A stretch of DNA of 64,000 nucleotides from Sipunculus nudus (lineage: Eukaryota > Annelida > Sipuncula > Golfingiida > Sipunculidae): positions 48,337,340 through 48,401,339 of the forward strand of contig CM049322.1 in the NCBI GenBank assembly GCA_026874595.1, written 5' to 3'. This document shows, one piece after another, positions 24,701-38,045 of this stretch; within the stretch, counting starts at the first letter, position 1, and every line of letters starts with the position of its first letter. The position numbers and the translations under genes were made by a program. The notes under the pieces are model-generated. The model saw nothing but the letters and a program-made list of their open reading frames with translations. It had not been told where the DNA came from and did no database searches.

Positions 24701-27700
24701 AGGCTATGTGAACTTTACTCTTGGCCTTATGACCTCAGGATTAATACACCTTTTCACTATTACAAGTGAGCAATAAGTGAAAAATGGAAGGTGCGAGATG
24801 AAACGTTTTTCATAAAATCATGAATTGGGTCTTGTGACCTTGGCCTTTGACCTCCTGACCTCAACATTAAAAGTTCTTCCCCTATTAGTAGGTGAGCTGT
24901 ATGTGACAGATGAAAGGTCTAGCCTGTTGGATGAAAAAAAATGTGCCTGATGAATCATCTCTCGGGGGTACAAATATGACCCATAATTCGGAGAATGTAC
25001 GTTCCAATAACCCAATTTCAAGATTCAAAAGTTCCTTTTAAAGGACCTACTTGGATATTAAGTTAATAGAAAGGCCGACTGATTACGATTCGTGCCTTGC
25101 TATGGTTATCATTTGTGCCGGACTGACCACGGACAAAACGCTACGCTCTACCTCAGGAGACATTCAGTCAGCTGAAATGACTATGGGGTTTCTAAAGGTC
25201 TCGACAATTTTTGACATATTCCTGACCACACAAATACCCGTTAAGTTTACTACATCACAGCCATTCTATTCGTGGAAGGCTCTCGTTAAACAGCAACCAT
25301 CAAACTACAAGGGACATTAACCACAGTTATATCTGGCTTGAAATGTTTATTAGATAGGGCTGGACTGCTGTTTTAAGACAATAGTGACGTCAAATACACC
25401 CACGGATAAACAAGTTTTTTTTTTTACATGTTGGAGTGCCATCTTACGTGCTAGACAAATAACAGTATGTTTAAAATAGCGCAGGTCGGGTTATATGTGT
25501 TGCTAAGAGGTTTCATCACATAACACCACTTTTTATTAATTAACAATGGTTACCGATACGTCAGCATATTGCGTACAAAATCTTATTAGTAACGTCTTAT
25601 TACGTAACGTGCATTGCATGGTGTAGCGCCTAAATTTATCACTGAACTGGTTTCATCATATCAACCGTCTCGCGCTCTCATATCTTCCAATCAGTTCTTA
25701 CTCGTTAAGCCAACAAACAATTTATCCTCGTTTGGTGACTGGGCTTTAAATTTGCAAATGTTGCCCCAGAACTTTGGAACAAGCTCCCGTTAAATGTTCG
25801 TTGTTCGGGATGCTTACAATTAACTTATATGTTTTATCTATTTTATTAATCTTAATGTTTAATATATGTACAGCGCCTTAATTAAGCATGCATGCTTGGA
25901 TCTGTTGCGCTTTATAAATGTATATATTAAAAATAATAATAATTATTATTATAATTATAATTATAATTATAATGACATTAATTCACTACAAGGTATCCCT
26001 GCCAGACATGGTATTTATGTTAGAATATTAAGTTTTTTTTTTTATAAAAGTACAATAATATAAAAACATGTTGTGTACCAAAGCATTAATTATTCATACC
26101 CATGCCTTTGTTCCTAACCACACCTGTGGAAGCATTTTACTTTTATCTTGAGCATCACTCCTTTTTCCGAGACACCGAATGGGCACATAATACGCCTGTT
26201 TAATGTCTATGTGACCTTTGACCCCATAGAATAGCCATGCCGAACTTAGAGGAGATAATCTATCGGTTATAAGTAAGGATGGGGGAGTTTCGTGAAAACC
26301 TGTGGCGACACTAAAAATTAACGGACACACGGACGGACAGACGGACGGACGGCACGACTGACCGTGGTTATACCATGATACGTTCCGTTATAGACGGGCG
26401 TGTTTAAATGAAAAGGGTATCACTTTAAGTTCTGTTTCCCCTGAACCATAAAGTTTCTTAAGTACCATTTCTCAGGAACATTTAATAATGAACGGAAATG
26501 AAATGTGTGACTGAAGCCAGAGAGACGAAAAAAAACCCCTGTGAGATTGGTTACTGGAGAAATGAAAAAGAGGGTCGTATTTAAACATCTGGTGTCAGAT
26601 AATCTTCAATATCTGCTATTAAATATCAATATTTAGGACTGAACAACTGATTACTTACCAGCCACCTTTTGAGTGTCACCGGGTTGATGTTAAATTCCGC
26701 CACCAGGCCGAGCTCGTGATACATGTGCTCCAACAAACTCAACATCTGCAATACAAGTTGTTTATAAAACGTATATACAGTAAAACTTCACAAAGGTCCG
26801 TACACATTCATTTTCATGTTAGAAATAAATAATGGAACAATTGAAAATCCTCTTAGAGCATCGGTGTCAGTCAGGATTATACAGGAGTAATCCGCATAAG
26901 TGTAGGTTTGTGTTTTGTATGCATTTGTGCTAATGAAATAATAATAGACACCTTAACACACCCCCAAAGGGAAGCTATTACCGAAGACTCTGTGTGATGG
27001 AACTCAAAAACCAACTCCACTCCTCCACGTACGTACTATCATAGCAGAAGAGGTTATTTTAAACATTAAGACAAGTCGAAAAATTATATTTAATATTAAC
27101 GTTTTGTTCTTTAAACAAGAAAACATGTTTTAACAAACCTACGTCACAAGGACTTTGAAATTGTTATCCTCTTAAGGCCGTGTCACACAGCCGTTGACGC
27201 ATAAATTGCGCATAATGTACGCATAAAATTGAAAAATCTGGATTTATACGCGGACATACGTGGAAAAAAATTAGAAAAGTTGGGGGTTATGCGTGAAAAT
27301 TGACAGGTGAATCACGCAAGAACGGCGCATAAACTACGCATAAACTACGCATGAAATACGAATAAACTGAACAATGAACACGCATATCCACGGAAAAGCC
27401 AAATTCCTAGATAATTCCCACGTATTGTGCGTAGTTCTTAGCGGTATACGCGATATATAAGTGATACATCTGCGATACATGCGTGTTATATGCGTGAAAG
27501 GTTCGTTAAACATACCCGGACATACGCGGAACGGTCGTGAAAATCGCCGATTTTGCGTAACAATCTCGTATGTATCGCGCACATGCGCGTATGAATTACG
27601 CATGATTTGCGTATGAACTGCGTATGAACTACGTAAATTACGCATAAATCGTGTAAATCAAAAAAGAGGAAAAATTTTGTGCAGCTCAAAACCGTTTTCG

Positions 27701-30700
27701 CGTATGTCCGCGTATGCCCACCCCGGCCCCCACTCGCTGCGCATGGCGACGAATGAAATGCGCATGAAAAACTTATGAATTACGTATATCGCGCATGAAT
27801 TGCGTATCTCCGCGTATGCCTCATATTTTATGCGTACATTATGCGCAATTTATGCGTCAACGCCTGTGTGACACGGCCTTTAGATACATCCCATCCACTG
27901 AGCTTATCATTTACTCAGTCTGAACAACATATCATTCTACATGTGAAATTATTTTAAAAATAAATCCTTGCACGTCACTAAGATAGCACGCTCGTCTGAC
28001 GCTTCCGGTGCGAGCATGCCCTTTGACCTCTAACGCTTCAAGTCACATGGCTACAGTGACATCCTCCTTACTAAAGCCTGTTACTTCAGCATTATTACTC
28101 TGATATGATGGCGGGTTGGTCGTTTTATTGATTGGTCGTTTAATTGATTTTTTGCTTGTCTTATAGAGTTGCCGTGTTAGTGGATTGGTTGTGTAAACAG
28201 AACAGTCGTCTTTGTTGGTGGTAAGGCAGCACATCTCTGTGCATAACTGTTGCACGTCTGTTAACTAAAGATAATCCCTTGAAAATTTAATTAAAAACAA
28301 AGGCCAGAATAGGCCAAACCCCCCTCAAACAGGCTGCTCTTTTTTGTTTATATTCCCTTGTTTATCACAAAAGGGGGTTCGCCAAAATAATACAAATACA
28401 TTGAACCCGATATTTGCAAAGGCCGTTTTGCAACTAACTGATGGCCGTTTAACTTCCACACATATGCAACCAACCACCCTAGGTTACATATTTTATATTC
28501 CTTTTGTCAACATTAGCGTGTATACTAAACGTTTATTGATTAACAAGCCCAGCCTTCCGTCAGAAAGGCGCTCTAAGAACGTTTACTGCCAGGATTTGCC
28601 TCCGCTCTTTACACAGCGCTTTACCTATAGGCCAACTACCTATATCGTAAGCGCTGTTTGTTATGACCTTGTATCTTGAATCTCTACACCAGAGGGGAGC
28701 ACTGTATTTTGGTCCAATTAGATGAGACCCTGTGCTGGAAGCAAAACGGTTTACAGGCCAAGCGAGGAATACACGAAGCAAATGTTGTTCATTTCGTTTT
28801 GAGTGACAGCAAATCGCCCCGGCGACCGTTTGAACAGGCCACAGGCTCAGCGAGAATTGCCCCACCCGTGGTTTCTGGGCGGAGCCTGATGCCTGTCGAG
28901 TGTTTGTTGACTTGCATTTGATTGGCTGCTAGTCACATCAGCAGTTTTTTTCAGCAGACAGGCCCATGCGCAAGATTTTCGCTGCCTCGGGAGCGTAGGA
29001 TTTGCCTAGAGTTCAATAATATGTTAGCAGAGTAGTCCAGAAAGCACATTAATTATATGGAAAAAGTTGGTGAATAGCTGGATTAATACAGAAGCTGCAT
29101 ATAAACGGAAGGATATCAAGATTCCTACCTCGTTAGGTTCCCAGTGCCAGATGTCAAAGGTCGGCTGCTTCAGGTAATCGATAGTCTCCTGGGACAGCGT
29201 GTACTGAACAAACCAATTAAAAAATTAACATACACAAATATATAATATTGAAATGAACACAAAAGCAAATCCGTTGGTAAGTTGCGCATTATTTTTGTTC
29301 TGTCACGTAATCTATTCACCGACATGAGTTTTGATTAATTTTAACTATTAACATCACATGACATATATTAATGATAATTATATTCATATTGCTGATAACT
29401 TCTTTCATGAAACATTTTGTTCATGTTCATGTAAACATAAAAGTTCTTTAACTTATTAAATATGAAGGATGATATTCCTTATCTAATTACACAACGATGC
29501 CATAATTGTGATAACTAACCAAATATATATATATGCACAGAAACTAAACATTCACAAGAGAAGGTACCTCTACCGGTATCAACATTTCAGGAAAAGCTCG
29601 GCAGTGTAACAAATATGAAATATCTATCAACAGAATATTCGTTTATCTGTAAATGCTAAAAGAAAACTAAACATACGTATATTACTTATGTACCTTACAG
29701 TACCATATTTTTGGGACTTTATACATGTATAATATAGGGTTGGCATTGATAAATTTCTTAAAAGAATATTAAAGCCAACTATGGACGTGACTGTTGATAT
29801 TAATGGTTATACCGATTTTGATGCTCAGCGCCACCTAGTTTTCAAATTTTAAAACTTTTATATCGATTTAGATGTTTTGAATTCATCTCATTGTTAATTA
29901 TATACGGTAGCTTAAACCATGTTTTAACTCGATAAGATGGAAATATAAAGCCGTTATTCACGTTTTAAATCAACTCATTTGTATAAGGAGGTACAAAGGA
30001 ATTATCCAGTTTGAATGTCAAACAAACACAGTATGTATTTCACTGATTGAACACAAGATGGCGCTGAGTTGCAGAAGCTCCTTTACCGTAAATAATGATG
30101 TGGGTTTTTATGGTTCTTTTTCAAGATCATGCATGAAAATGACTGTCTATATGAATCTTAAAAACTTTGCATACGTGTAATGAAAAACAATGTTTAGAAC
30201 CTCAGGTTGTTTAGAATAGCGGCCGAAATATAATTTCAAGAGGAAAATCTTGCAATTACAGTTTGTCCAGCCATTGAATACATAAGACAAATATCGAAAA
30301 GAATACTTAATGCTGGTATATTGTTTTTATCTGGTATTATGCCATGGAGAAATTATTATTTAAGCAAAAGAATACATTACTTGTACAGAAGCGCCTCCTT
30401 TAAGCTTTTACAATTTATTTCAGTATTAAAACTATTGCTTGAATCATATAGCTAATTGTGCCAGAATCAAATTAAAACCTAAATCATAATTTGTAAAAAA
30501 TCTGGATGATAAGGAATATGTGAAGGAATTTCAATGCCATTTAGAGCCATTTAAGAACACATACATGTATAAGTGCTATTTCAAACACAAGATGGAAAAC
30601 ACTGATCTATAAATGAGTTATAATATATAAATGAAATATAATTTCAAAAATGATTAACAATTCCCCTAAGCTGAACGTTGGAATTATGTAACATTGAAAT

Positions 30701-33586
30701 ATGTAGCGCATGAACAAAAACTAATTGCAATATTAGATTACAGAGTATCATATTAGACCTAAAGTGCGATTTTTAGACGAAGATTCAAATATCAGACGTA
30801 AAGTGCAGTGTTAGACGTAAGATGCAGTATTAGACGTAAAGTACTATATAAGACGTAAAATACTATATAAGACGTAAAGTACTATATAAGACGTAAAGTA
30901 CTAAATAATACGTAAAGTACTATATTCAACATAAAATGCAATATCACTCGAACAGTGCTATTATTTGCTCAGTGTAAAATAAGACATAGAGTGCGACATT
31001 TAAGTGCATTATTAGACGAAAAGTGAATTCTTAGACATAAAGTGCAATATTTGATATTAAGTGCAGTATATATGAGTACAATGTTCATCTGGGGAAGAAC
31101 TGAGGTTCATACAAGTGCAAATTAAATAAAACTACTTGTGCAAAGAACGAAAACACATATTGATTAGTAACATGCATACTTATGAATTAATTCTCAGTAC
31201 GATATTCCTAACTAAAAAAAAGAGGTTAGATTAAGTAAGTACACAGATTTAATCAGATATTTGTAGCATGCGAAGGGTACTCTCCCATGCTTCATATAAA
31301 GAAACATAGGTTTGTTTGATTATGAAACAGTTCGTTTAAATAATAGAATGACGTAACAGATAAATCACGTGAGAGTTAAAATCGCATTGGTTAGTTTGAG
31401 TTTTACCTCAAAATAGAAGATGCATGCAGGTATTTCGGACGTCGGGTGATAGTCTTTTTAAATAATTACACCTCAGTAAAACAGCATCTTCCAAAGGAAA
31501 AAAAACTTTTTTCTTCTTAAATTAATGTAAATGAGATATATATTTATACTATACGTAAAACAAACTGATGCAATTACCGTAAATATCCGACGTAGCAGTA
31601 CCATAGAGGTCCTAAATAGCTGCATGACGTAAACAACTTAAACGCCAAAATATCAGTCCGCCTGACCAGAAGGCAGATATGGTTACCTTTTGAAATGAAG
31701 GGATACTCTTTTTCGGTTTTTTGACGTTTTTTCCGTTCTTTTCCTCCTCTGTACTAAAGTTTGATAAAATAAAGCATTAATACTCCTAGTCATGGTGTAC
31801 ACAACAGCTCTAATGTAACAAGGCATCCAGGCTGGGTGCAGCGGGACTACTAGGCCTAAATAAAGCAGATCTGCCCCGGTCAGATATAGAACTTGTGGAC
31901 ACAATGAATGGACATTTACCACGAGCATGCGCACTGCACGTAATGGTCGACTGCACTTTTCGAGTCAAATGAGCTCATTTTACGGTGTAATGTAAAATTA
32001 AATGCCAATATGAAGATATTTGAAAATATGAAATTATCCGACTGTACTGTAGTTGCCCTCAAAATTCCGATGGTGTCAATTTCGCTATATTTGCAAAAGA
32101 GAAGTAATCGCGTAATTAAAACTGTCGTGAATAAGAGACTGTATCGTCTAGGGCAGTGCAAAGGCGAAAGATTGATGCCTTAAATAATAATCGATCTGAT
32201 ATGGTGCCCGTAAATCAAAGATTTATTTTATAAATTATATCAGATTTATTTGCATTATCAAATATTGGAACAGTATTTTCCACAATTTTGATGTCCCTCT
32301 GGGTCCCGGTACATTTTTTTGCACATATTTAATTTAATTTGAGTTATTTAAGTTACTACATGAGGAGACCCCTTAAAATGGATCCCCCGTGAAAACACTG
32401 GAATGTGAAAATCGCGAAATTTTGTCCCCAGAAATATCTAGCCAACCACAGTAACTGACCCGGACAATAAGTGCCAGTCTGCGCCGGTATGTGACGTTCC
32501 TGAGGCGGAATAGGTCTAATGCGTCCACAATAAGTAGGCCTAATGTAACTGCAATGGAAACCAGGAATTCAGGCTACATTACTACTTTGCAAAAGTTCCA
32601 AGACATCCAAACCTCTGGCGGGCTCAAACTGAATCGGGACAAAATGCAAAGTGAAGGGTTGCTGTAAAGTTGCTTGTATTTAACTGGGCAGAAATCTGAA
32701 AATAATCCTTTGACTGTTGCTTAGCCTAGGACTGGTAATCCCACTTCAGCGCGCCGGACAGCCTCGTGCTTCTAAAGAAAGCACTAAGAGCCGGTACGTC
32801 ACAACACGTAAAGCACAGAACGACGTAGACAGCGAAAAACAACATGGGACTACAGGTCACATAAAACACACTCACGCAGGCAGCAGTGCTTCTATATACG
32901 CGCCTTTAATTTTTTGGTGTAAATGCTCATATATAAATACTTAATTTGAATCCTTCCCACTCCTTGAGAATTTGTGAGTCTTTGACGTAAAAATTTAATG
33001 CGAAACAGGAAGCTAAACAGACTGATATGCGGTGTAAAGCACGAGAGCAGGTGCTCTTGGACAGTACCCAGTACCAGTCTCAGTGTAGACTCGCACCCAG
33101 CGCATATTTTTTTTTCAAAGCAAAACTTAATGAATATTTCATCAATAAATATTCAATGAGATTCGATGTTAGAACTCTTGTCATCATTGTATATATGACT
33201 GAGTTTCTGGGATAATTATTCAAATTTCAATCCCAACTACTATATATGTTACACTCACTTATTCCAATTTGTGTCAGTTGAAATGTGTTTCAGTTGGACC
33301 TGCAGGCGCGCTTTTTGACCTAGTATTGTTCGGGGCTTTATTGTATGTACACCAATGCCGATATAATATATTTTTGTGCTTATAAAAAAGACCGTAGACG
33401 GTCTATCGCAGAACCAGTCTCAGAGGATCATCAGAATTATCATTTTATTATAATTTAAAGTGGCAAATAAGAAAAATAGGCACTGGGTATGTGGATACTA
33501 GCCTTGTTTGGGTTTCTTATATTGTCTGCATAATTATTTATGGTTATTCCCATTTGTTTTACAGCGCAATATAGTTGTCTTTGTAG

Positions 33587-33663
<77 letters not shown>

Positions 33664-36600
33664 AGCGATATAACCATCGATTACCATTCCTTTGTGTGTA
33701 GTTTTGAAAATAAGGGATGAACTACATAGCTTTGTGATTTAAAATGATGCAGCAAACCCAGATATGTATATATGATTTGTGCTCATGTTGATTGTTGACA
33801 ATATAAAAAACGAGACAAAGGATCATTTATAACTTTAACACCAGATGACGCTGTTTAACAACTACCGTATTACCGTAAATAATTATAACCGCCTTTTCAG
33901 GAAGCGCATACAACGGGTGGTCGGGTAGACATACACAGGGTGCATTCAACCAGACGTGACAATAATACGGGCTGTTACCTTGGGATAATTGGGAACATCT
34001 CGTTTAAGAACGATCTTCTTTTCGTCGCTCAGGGCGCTAGAATAGAAATCAGCACCGTAATACGCAGGCCTGCCGACAGAGGGAGCGCAAGTTGCCAGCC
34101 ATGCGCGAACGTGAGCGATGACGTCATGGGAAGGTCAGTTGCATTTGGACAAAACGTAAAATAAAGAAAAGAAACAATGCGCTACATTAGCAAACATCAC
34201 ACAACTTAATGATACAAGAATTATGTTAACCTAAAAGCGTGCAGGGAAACACAACCGGAAAGTGAACAGTCTAACACACTGACGCGAGATGATAAAATCC
34301 TCAAAAGGTTCTGGGAAAATATCGCAAATAAAGCCTTTTATTTCACTAAGTTTATTAATTGCTGGCACAACATATGTTTCCTATATATTTATTTTTTTTA
34401 TATACAAACAGCAAGGGCTAGGCCTTAATATATGGTTAACAAATGTAACATCCAACGGTTGTTATAGCGTCTCAAGCTTATACAATTATGAAGTAATAAT
34501 TGTTGCCATAATAAATCGTGCATGCACAGTTTGACGTCATAATGTTTTCATGATAACTCATGTATTCTAATAATGAAGTCATAACGGTTTTCCTAGTACT
34601 AGGAGATTATCCAGTTATGAATGAGAATCGGTAATTATGGCATCTATGACGTCACGCTAACGTCAAATTTGTTGCAACATCATCGTGACGTCAGCGTGAC
34701 GTCACTTTATTGAAAACCAACACATGTAACTATATTGTCTTATAAGAATAATTAGCGTACCGGCTTCTGTGGCTCAGGGGTAGAGCGCGGGACTCAAAGC
34801 CGGGAGATCGTGGGTTCGAATCTCAGCCGAGGCGGTGAGGTTTATCACGGTCGGCCCCCTACCAGGGTGAGCGCTTTGCAGGCTTAATGGGAAGGCTGTG
34901 CCCCACAGCCGCGTATCACTCACATACGAGTGCGTCTTTGGGGGGTTCCTCGGTGTTATGACCCAGCAATGGGGATGATTACACATCCAGGACCCGCAGG
35001 TGCGGTAGACACCGGCCTGGGTGACACCAGGATACAAAATAAAAATGATAGGAAGCGAGTGCTACCGCCCCCCTCTAAACCACAACTCAAACGTTGAAAC
35101 CTTTGTTGGACCAAGAAGGAGAGGCATGTGTAAAAACCCGGGATTTTTAGGGGCATTGAAAAGGTCTGGCATGATTAACATCCAAAAAAACTATCTTGAC
35201 AGCTGATTGGCTCTTTTGAGAGCTATTTTCTTGTATGGCCGTCAAACTTGTCATCTCTTATCAGGTTTCTCATCACTTAACGACCTATATATGCTTTTCA
35301 CCCAACGGCACGTACTTAACTTACGATAAGTTATCACTTGGTTGACGCAGGTAGTCACGGGCTGAACCTTCACGCTGAGATAGAATCTTTTACACTTTTT
35401 TAAAGAAAAGTTCCATGGCCTGTTGGCGGCACTATCTATTGAATGAGGTACTCATACGGTAAGAATGATATGATATTTTTAAGCCTTCTGGATTTCATGT
35501 TTTATATGCACGGGGTTAGGAAAAATCCAGAAGTCATATCCTGTCGTTAAGACATCAGAGCGAATCTCTGAGGGTCTACCGAGATTTCACCAGTATGCCA
35601 TGGAGGGACCGGCGAGGTTCGAACCGAGGACTTTTAGCTCCATGGTCCAACGCCTTAACCTCCAGGCTACATCCTACCCCTATCTTTTGCAGGTGCGGAA
35701 GGTTCGGCTAGTCATTCTGTGAGAGCCGGTTTATATCTTAAGAGTATGAAAGCTTGTTTAGACAACCCTAAATTTCATCCCTGAGTCAACTAATTGCAAA
35801 ACGATAATACATCAAACCCTGAGATATGATTTGAGAACTGAATACCGGGTCTAAAGAAGTAGCTGGACATCCCTGTGGTTAATAAAGTTAAAAATAGTCA
35901 ATATAATGGCTTAGTCCACGTATAGTGAAGGGGGTGTATGAAAGGATACATATGGAATATCCTTGATGGGAACAAATTCAGCCATGCAGGTTGATACCGT
36001 TCAAAGAAAGGCTTGTAGGTTATGTGTTCAGATCACGTCCCTGCTGGTGAGAAGCTGGTCATCAGCAGCATACAGACGTTAGGCTGCTGCAGCAACTGTG
36101 CTGCATAAAACGTACACCAAATCCATCCCACAGACCTTCGAGCCACAGGCTGCCTTATTCCTCTTAAGAGACCACGCGATCACACACCACGCAATCACAC
36201 AACACGCAATAACCTTAATCCATATAACCCTTGTCATGCCCTGTTATGTCTGGTGCCAGAACCCACACTGATCAGAAACTTCCTCCATGAGCCATTAGAT
36301 TTTTCAAAAGCCGTCTATATGCTGTTATGGGACACATCTGCGAAGATGGAGTCGATATTAGCAAGAAACGTGTGCACAAACAATCATCATCTGGGGCAGG
36401 GAGTCGGCCTACTCCAACCTGGAGATTTGTAAAATTGACCAGAATGGCAAAAACCTGACTGTTGCACGATCTTTGCTGTTATTAGGAATCGTTAGGTAAA
36501 TACCATATTTCCGGTAACTGGTGGTTTATGTTGTTTAAAGGCCTTAAAATGCTGGAGGAAAGATGTGGAAAGTTAAGGTGCTGTTTCCACCCTTTAAGGC

Positions 36601-37986
36601 TTAATTTTTTAATTGCACTTTGTTTTGTAATACTGCAGCATAATCCACATACGTCTTTCACTTATCTCTTTTCTGATAATCCTAAAATCTTGCAATTTTA
36701 TGAAAGTTCCACGCTGAGCAGCAGTTGGCCAGCTCTATGACCTGTAAGGGTCCTGTTTAAGAACTAGTTGAATTGACAAACACCTGTTTTTTTTTTTTTG
36801 CTTATACTTCATATTTACACGTTATACATAATATACTTGAATCCCCCGATGTGATAATTAATAAAAATGATGAAAATCTCCATTTGTTACATTAAATTAG
36901 TGTACACTATTGAATAAGTTAATTATACATGGGTATATGCTCAAAGGACGTTCATCAGGTGTCAGGGGGAATCACTGTTAAGTGGAATATCATTAATTAT
37001 CTATTTTGAATCTTACAAGCCGGAGAGACGAACTGGTAAATGAAAAAGTTAACCAGAAACGTCAAAGCGTCGTGTGAAGAGAATTTCTGCCAACAGTGAT
37101 TGATGGGCCGTGCAAGAGGCGAGAGGTAATAATTGGTTTGATATTTTTTATTTTATTTTTTAAGTCTCAAGTATTACTGATTATTGTGAACCCTGGGCCA
37201 ATCGGACCACAAATCGTGAAGTAATTAGAAAATCAATGTGATTTTCACAGAACCAGAATAATTAGAGATAAAAACCGGTTGTTGGTATTTTTGTCATTTA
37301 AACTTACAGGTGGTGAAATGAATCTCCTTCATTCATTTCAAGGATATTGATCACTTTATAATTGAGTAATTACGTGGGTTAGCTTTTAAATGTCAGCAGG
37401 GGAAGCGCTTATAAATTAGATTTGTAGTTTGCGAATGCCTGTGTACGTCCGCATAGAACATGTCTGGGCCTTACATCGTATTACGGTTCGCCGGAATCAG
37501 GTGACCCTCTAATGACAAATAAATCCCACAAAGGTAGCACAAACCACAGTTTGAATAGAATCTTGGTGGAGGCATATACATATACATATGGTTTTTCACT
37601 ATTTTTCACTAATTATTATATCACTTTTGCCTTATTCTGCCACAACTTTTACAATTAAACCTACACACGGTGAGGACTTTCGTCCAGAATCCGCGGCCGA
37701 TCTTGTGAATTGTACAACTGACCGCCGATTTCACTGGAATAAAAATCGTAACGATAAAAGAACATTGAAAAACACTTAGCGCAACATATCATCTACATGT
37801 AGTTTCAGTTAGGATAAATAAATTTCGGATCATAAGTTTTCGGATTATCGAGGATCTACTGTCACTTAATGCTTTCGTCACAAAATGCTTATCATTTTAT
37901 GCTTTGTTAATGCTTTATTTTATAAATCCTTGTACAAATGCTCCGTAAGTACCACCTATACATTTGACCCTGACATTTATCCATAC

Positions 37987-38045
<59 letters not shown>

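Larger units (their letters stand above)
23828..26658 (-). other. PDE9A intron (HNFRH / LEHMYHELG)
   Basis: This 2.8-kb intron holds a TGACCT-rich dispersed repeat (about 24380-24960), a LINE 3' end (25626-25975) and an ACGG-tailed repeat (26094-26390). Confidence 0.65.

Noticed and set aside
28690-28960. A GC-rich patch with a GGGCGGAGCC word, considered as an internal PDE9A promoter.
   Set aside because: One GC-box-like word on the + strand is not enough, and no associated first exon with a usable donor was seen.
34760-34840. A possible tRNA gene (box A and box B well formed).
   Set aside because: No acceptor stem pairing is seen, and the sequence continues into the shared SINE body.
35612-35680. 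A possible tRNA gene on the - strand with GGTTCGAACC.
   Set aside because: It lacks a closing acceptor stem and is followed by a repeat tail; it was called a SINE.
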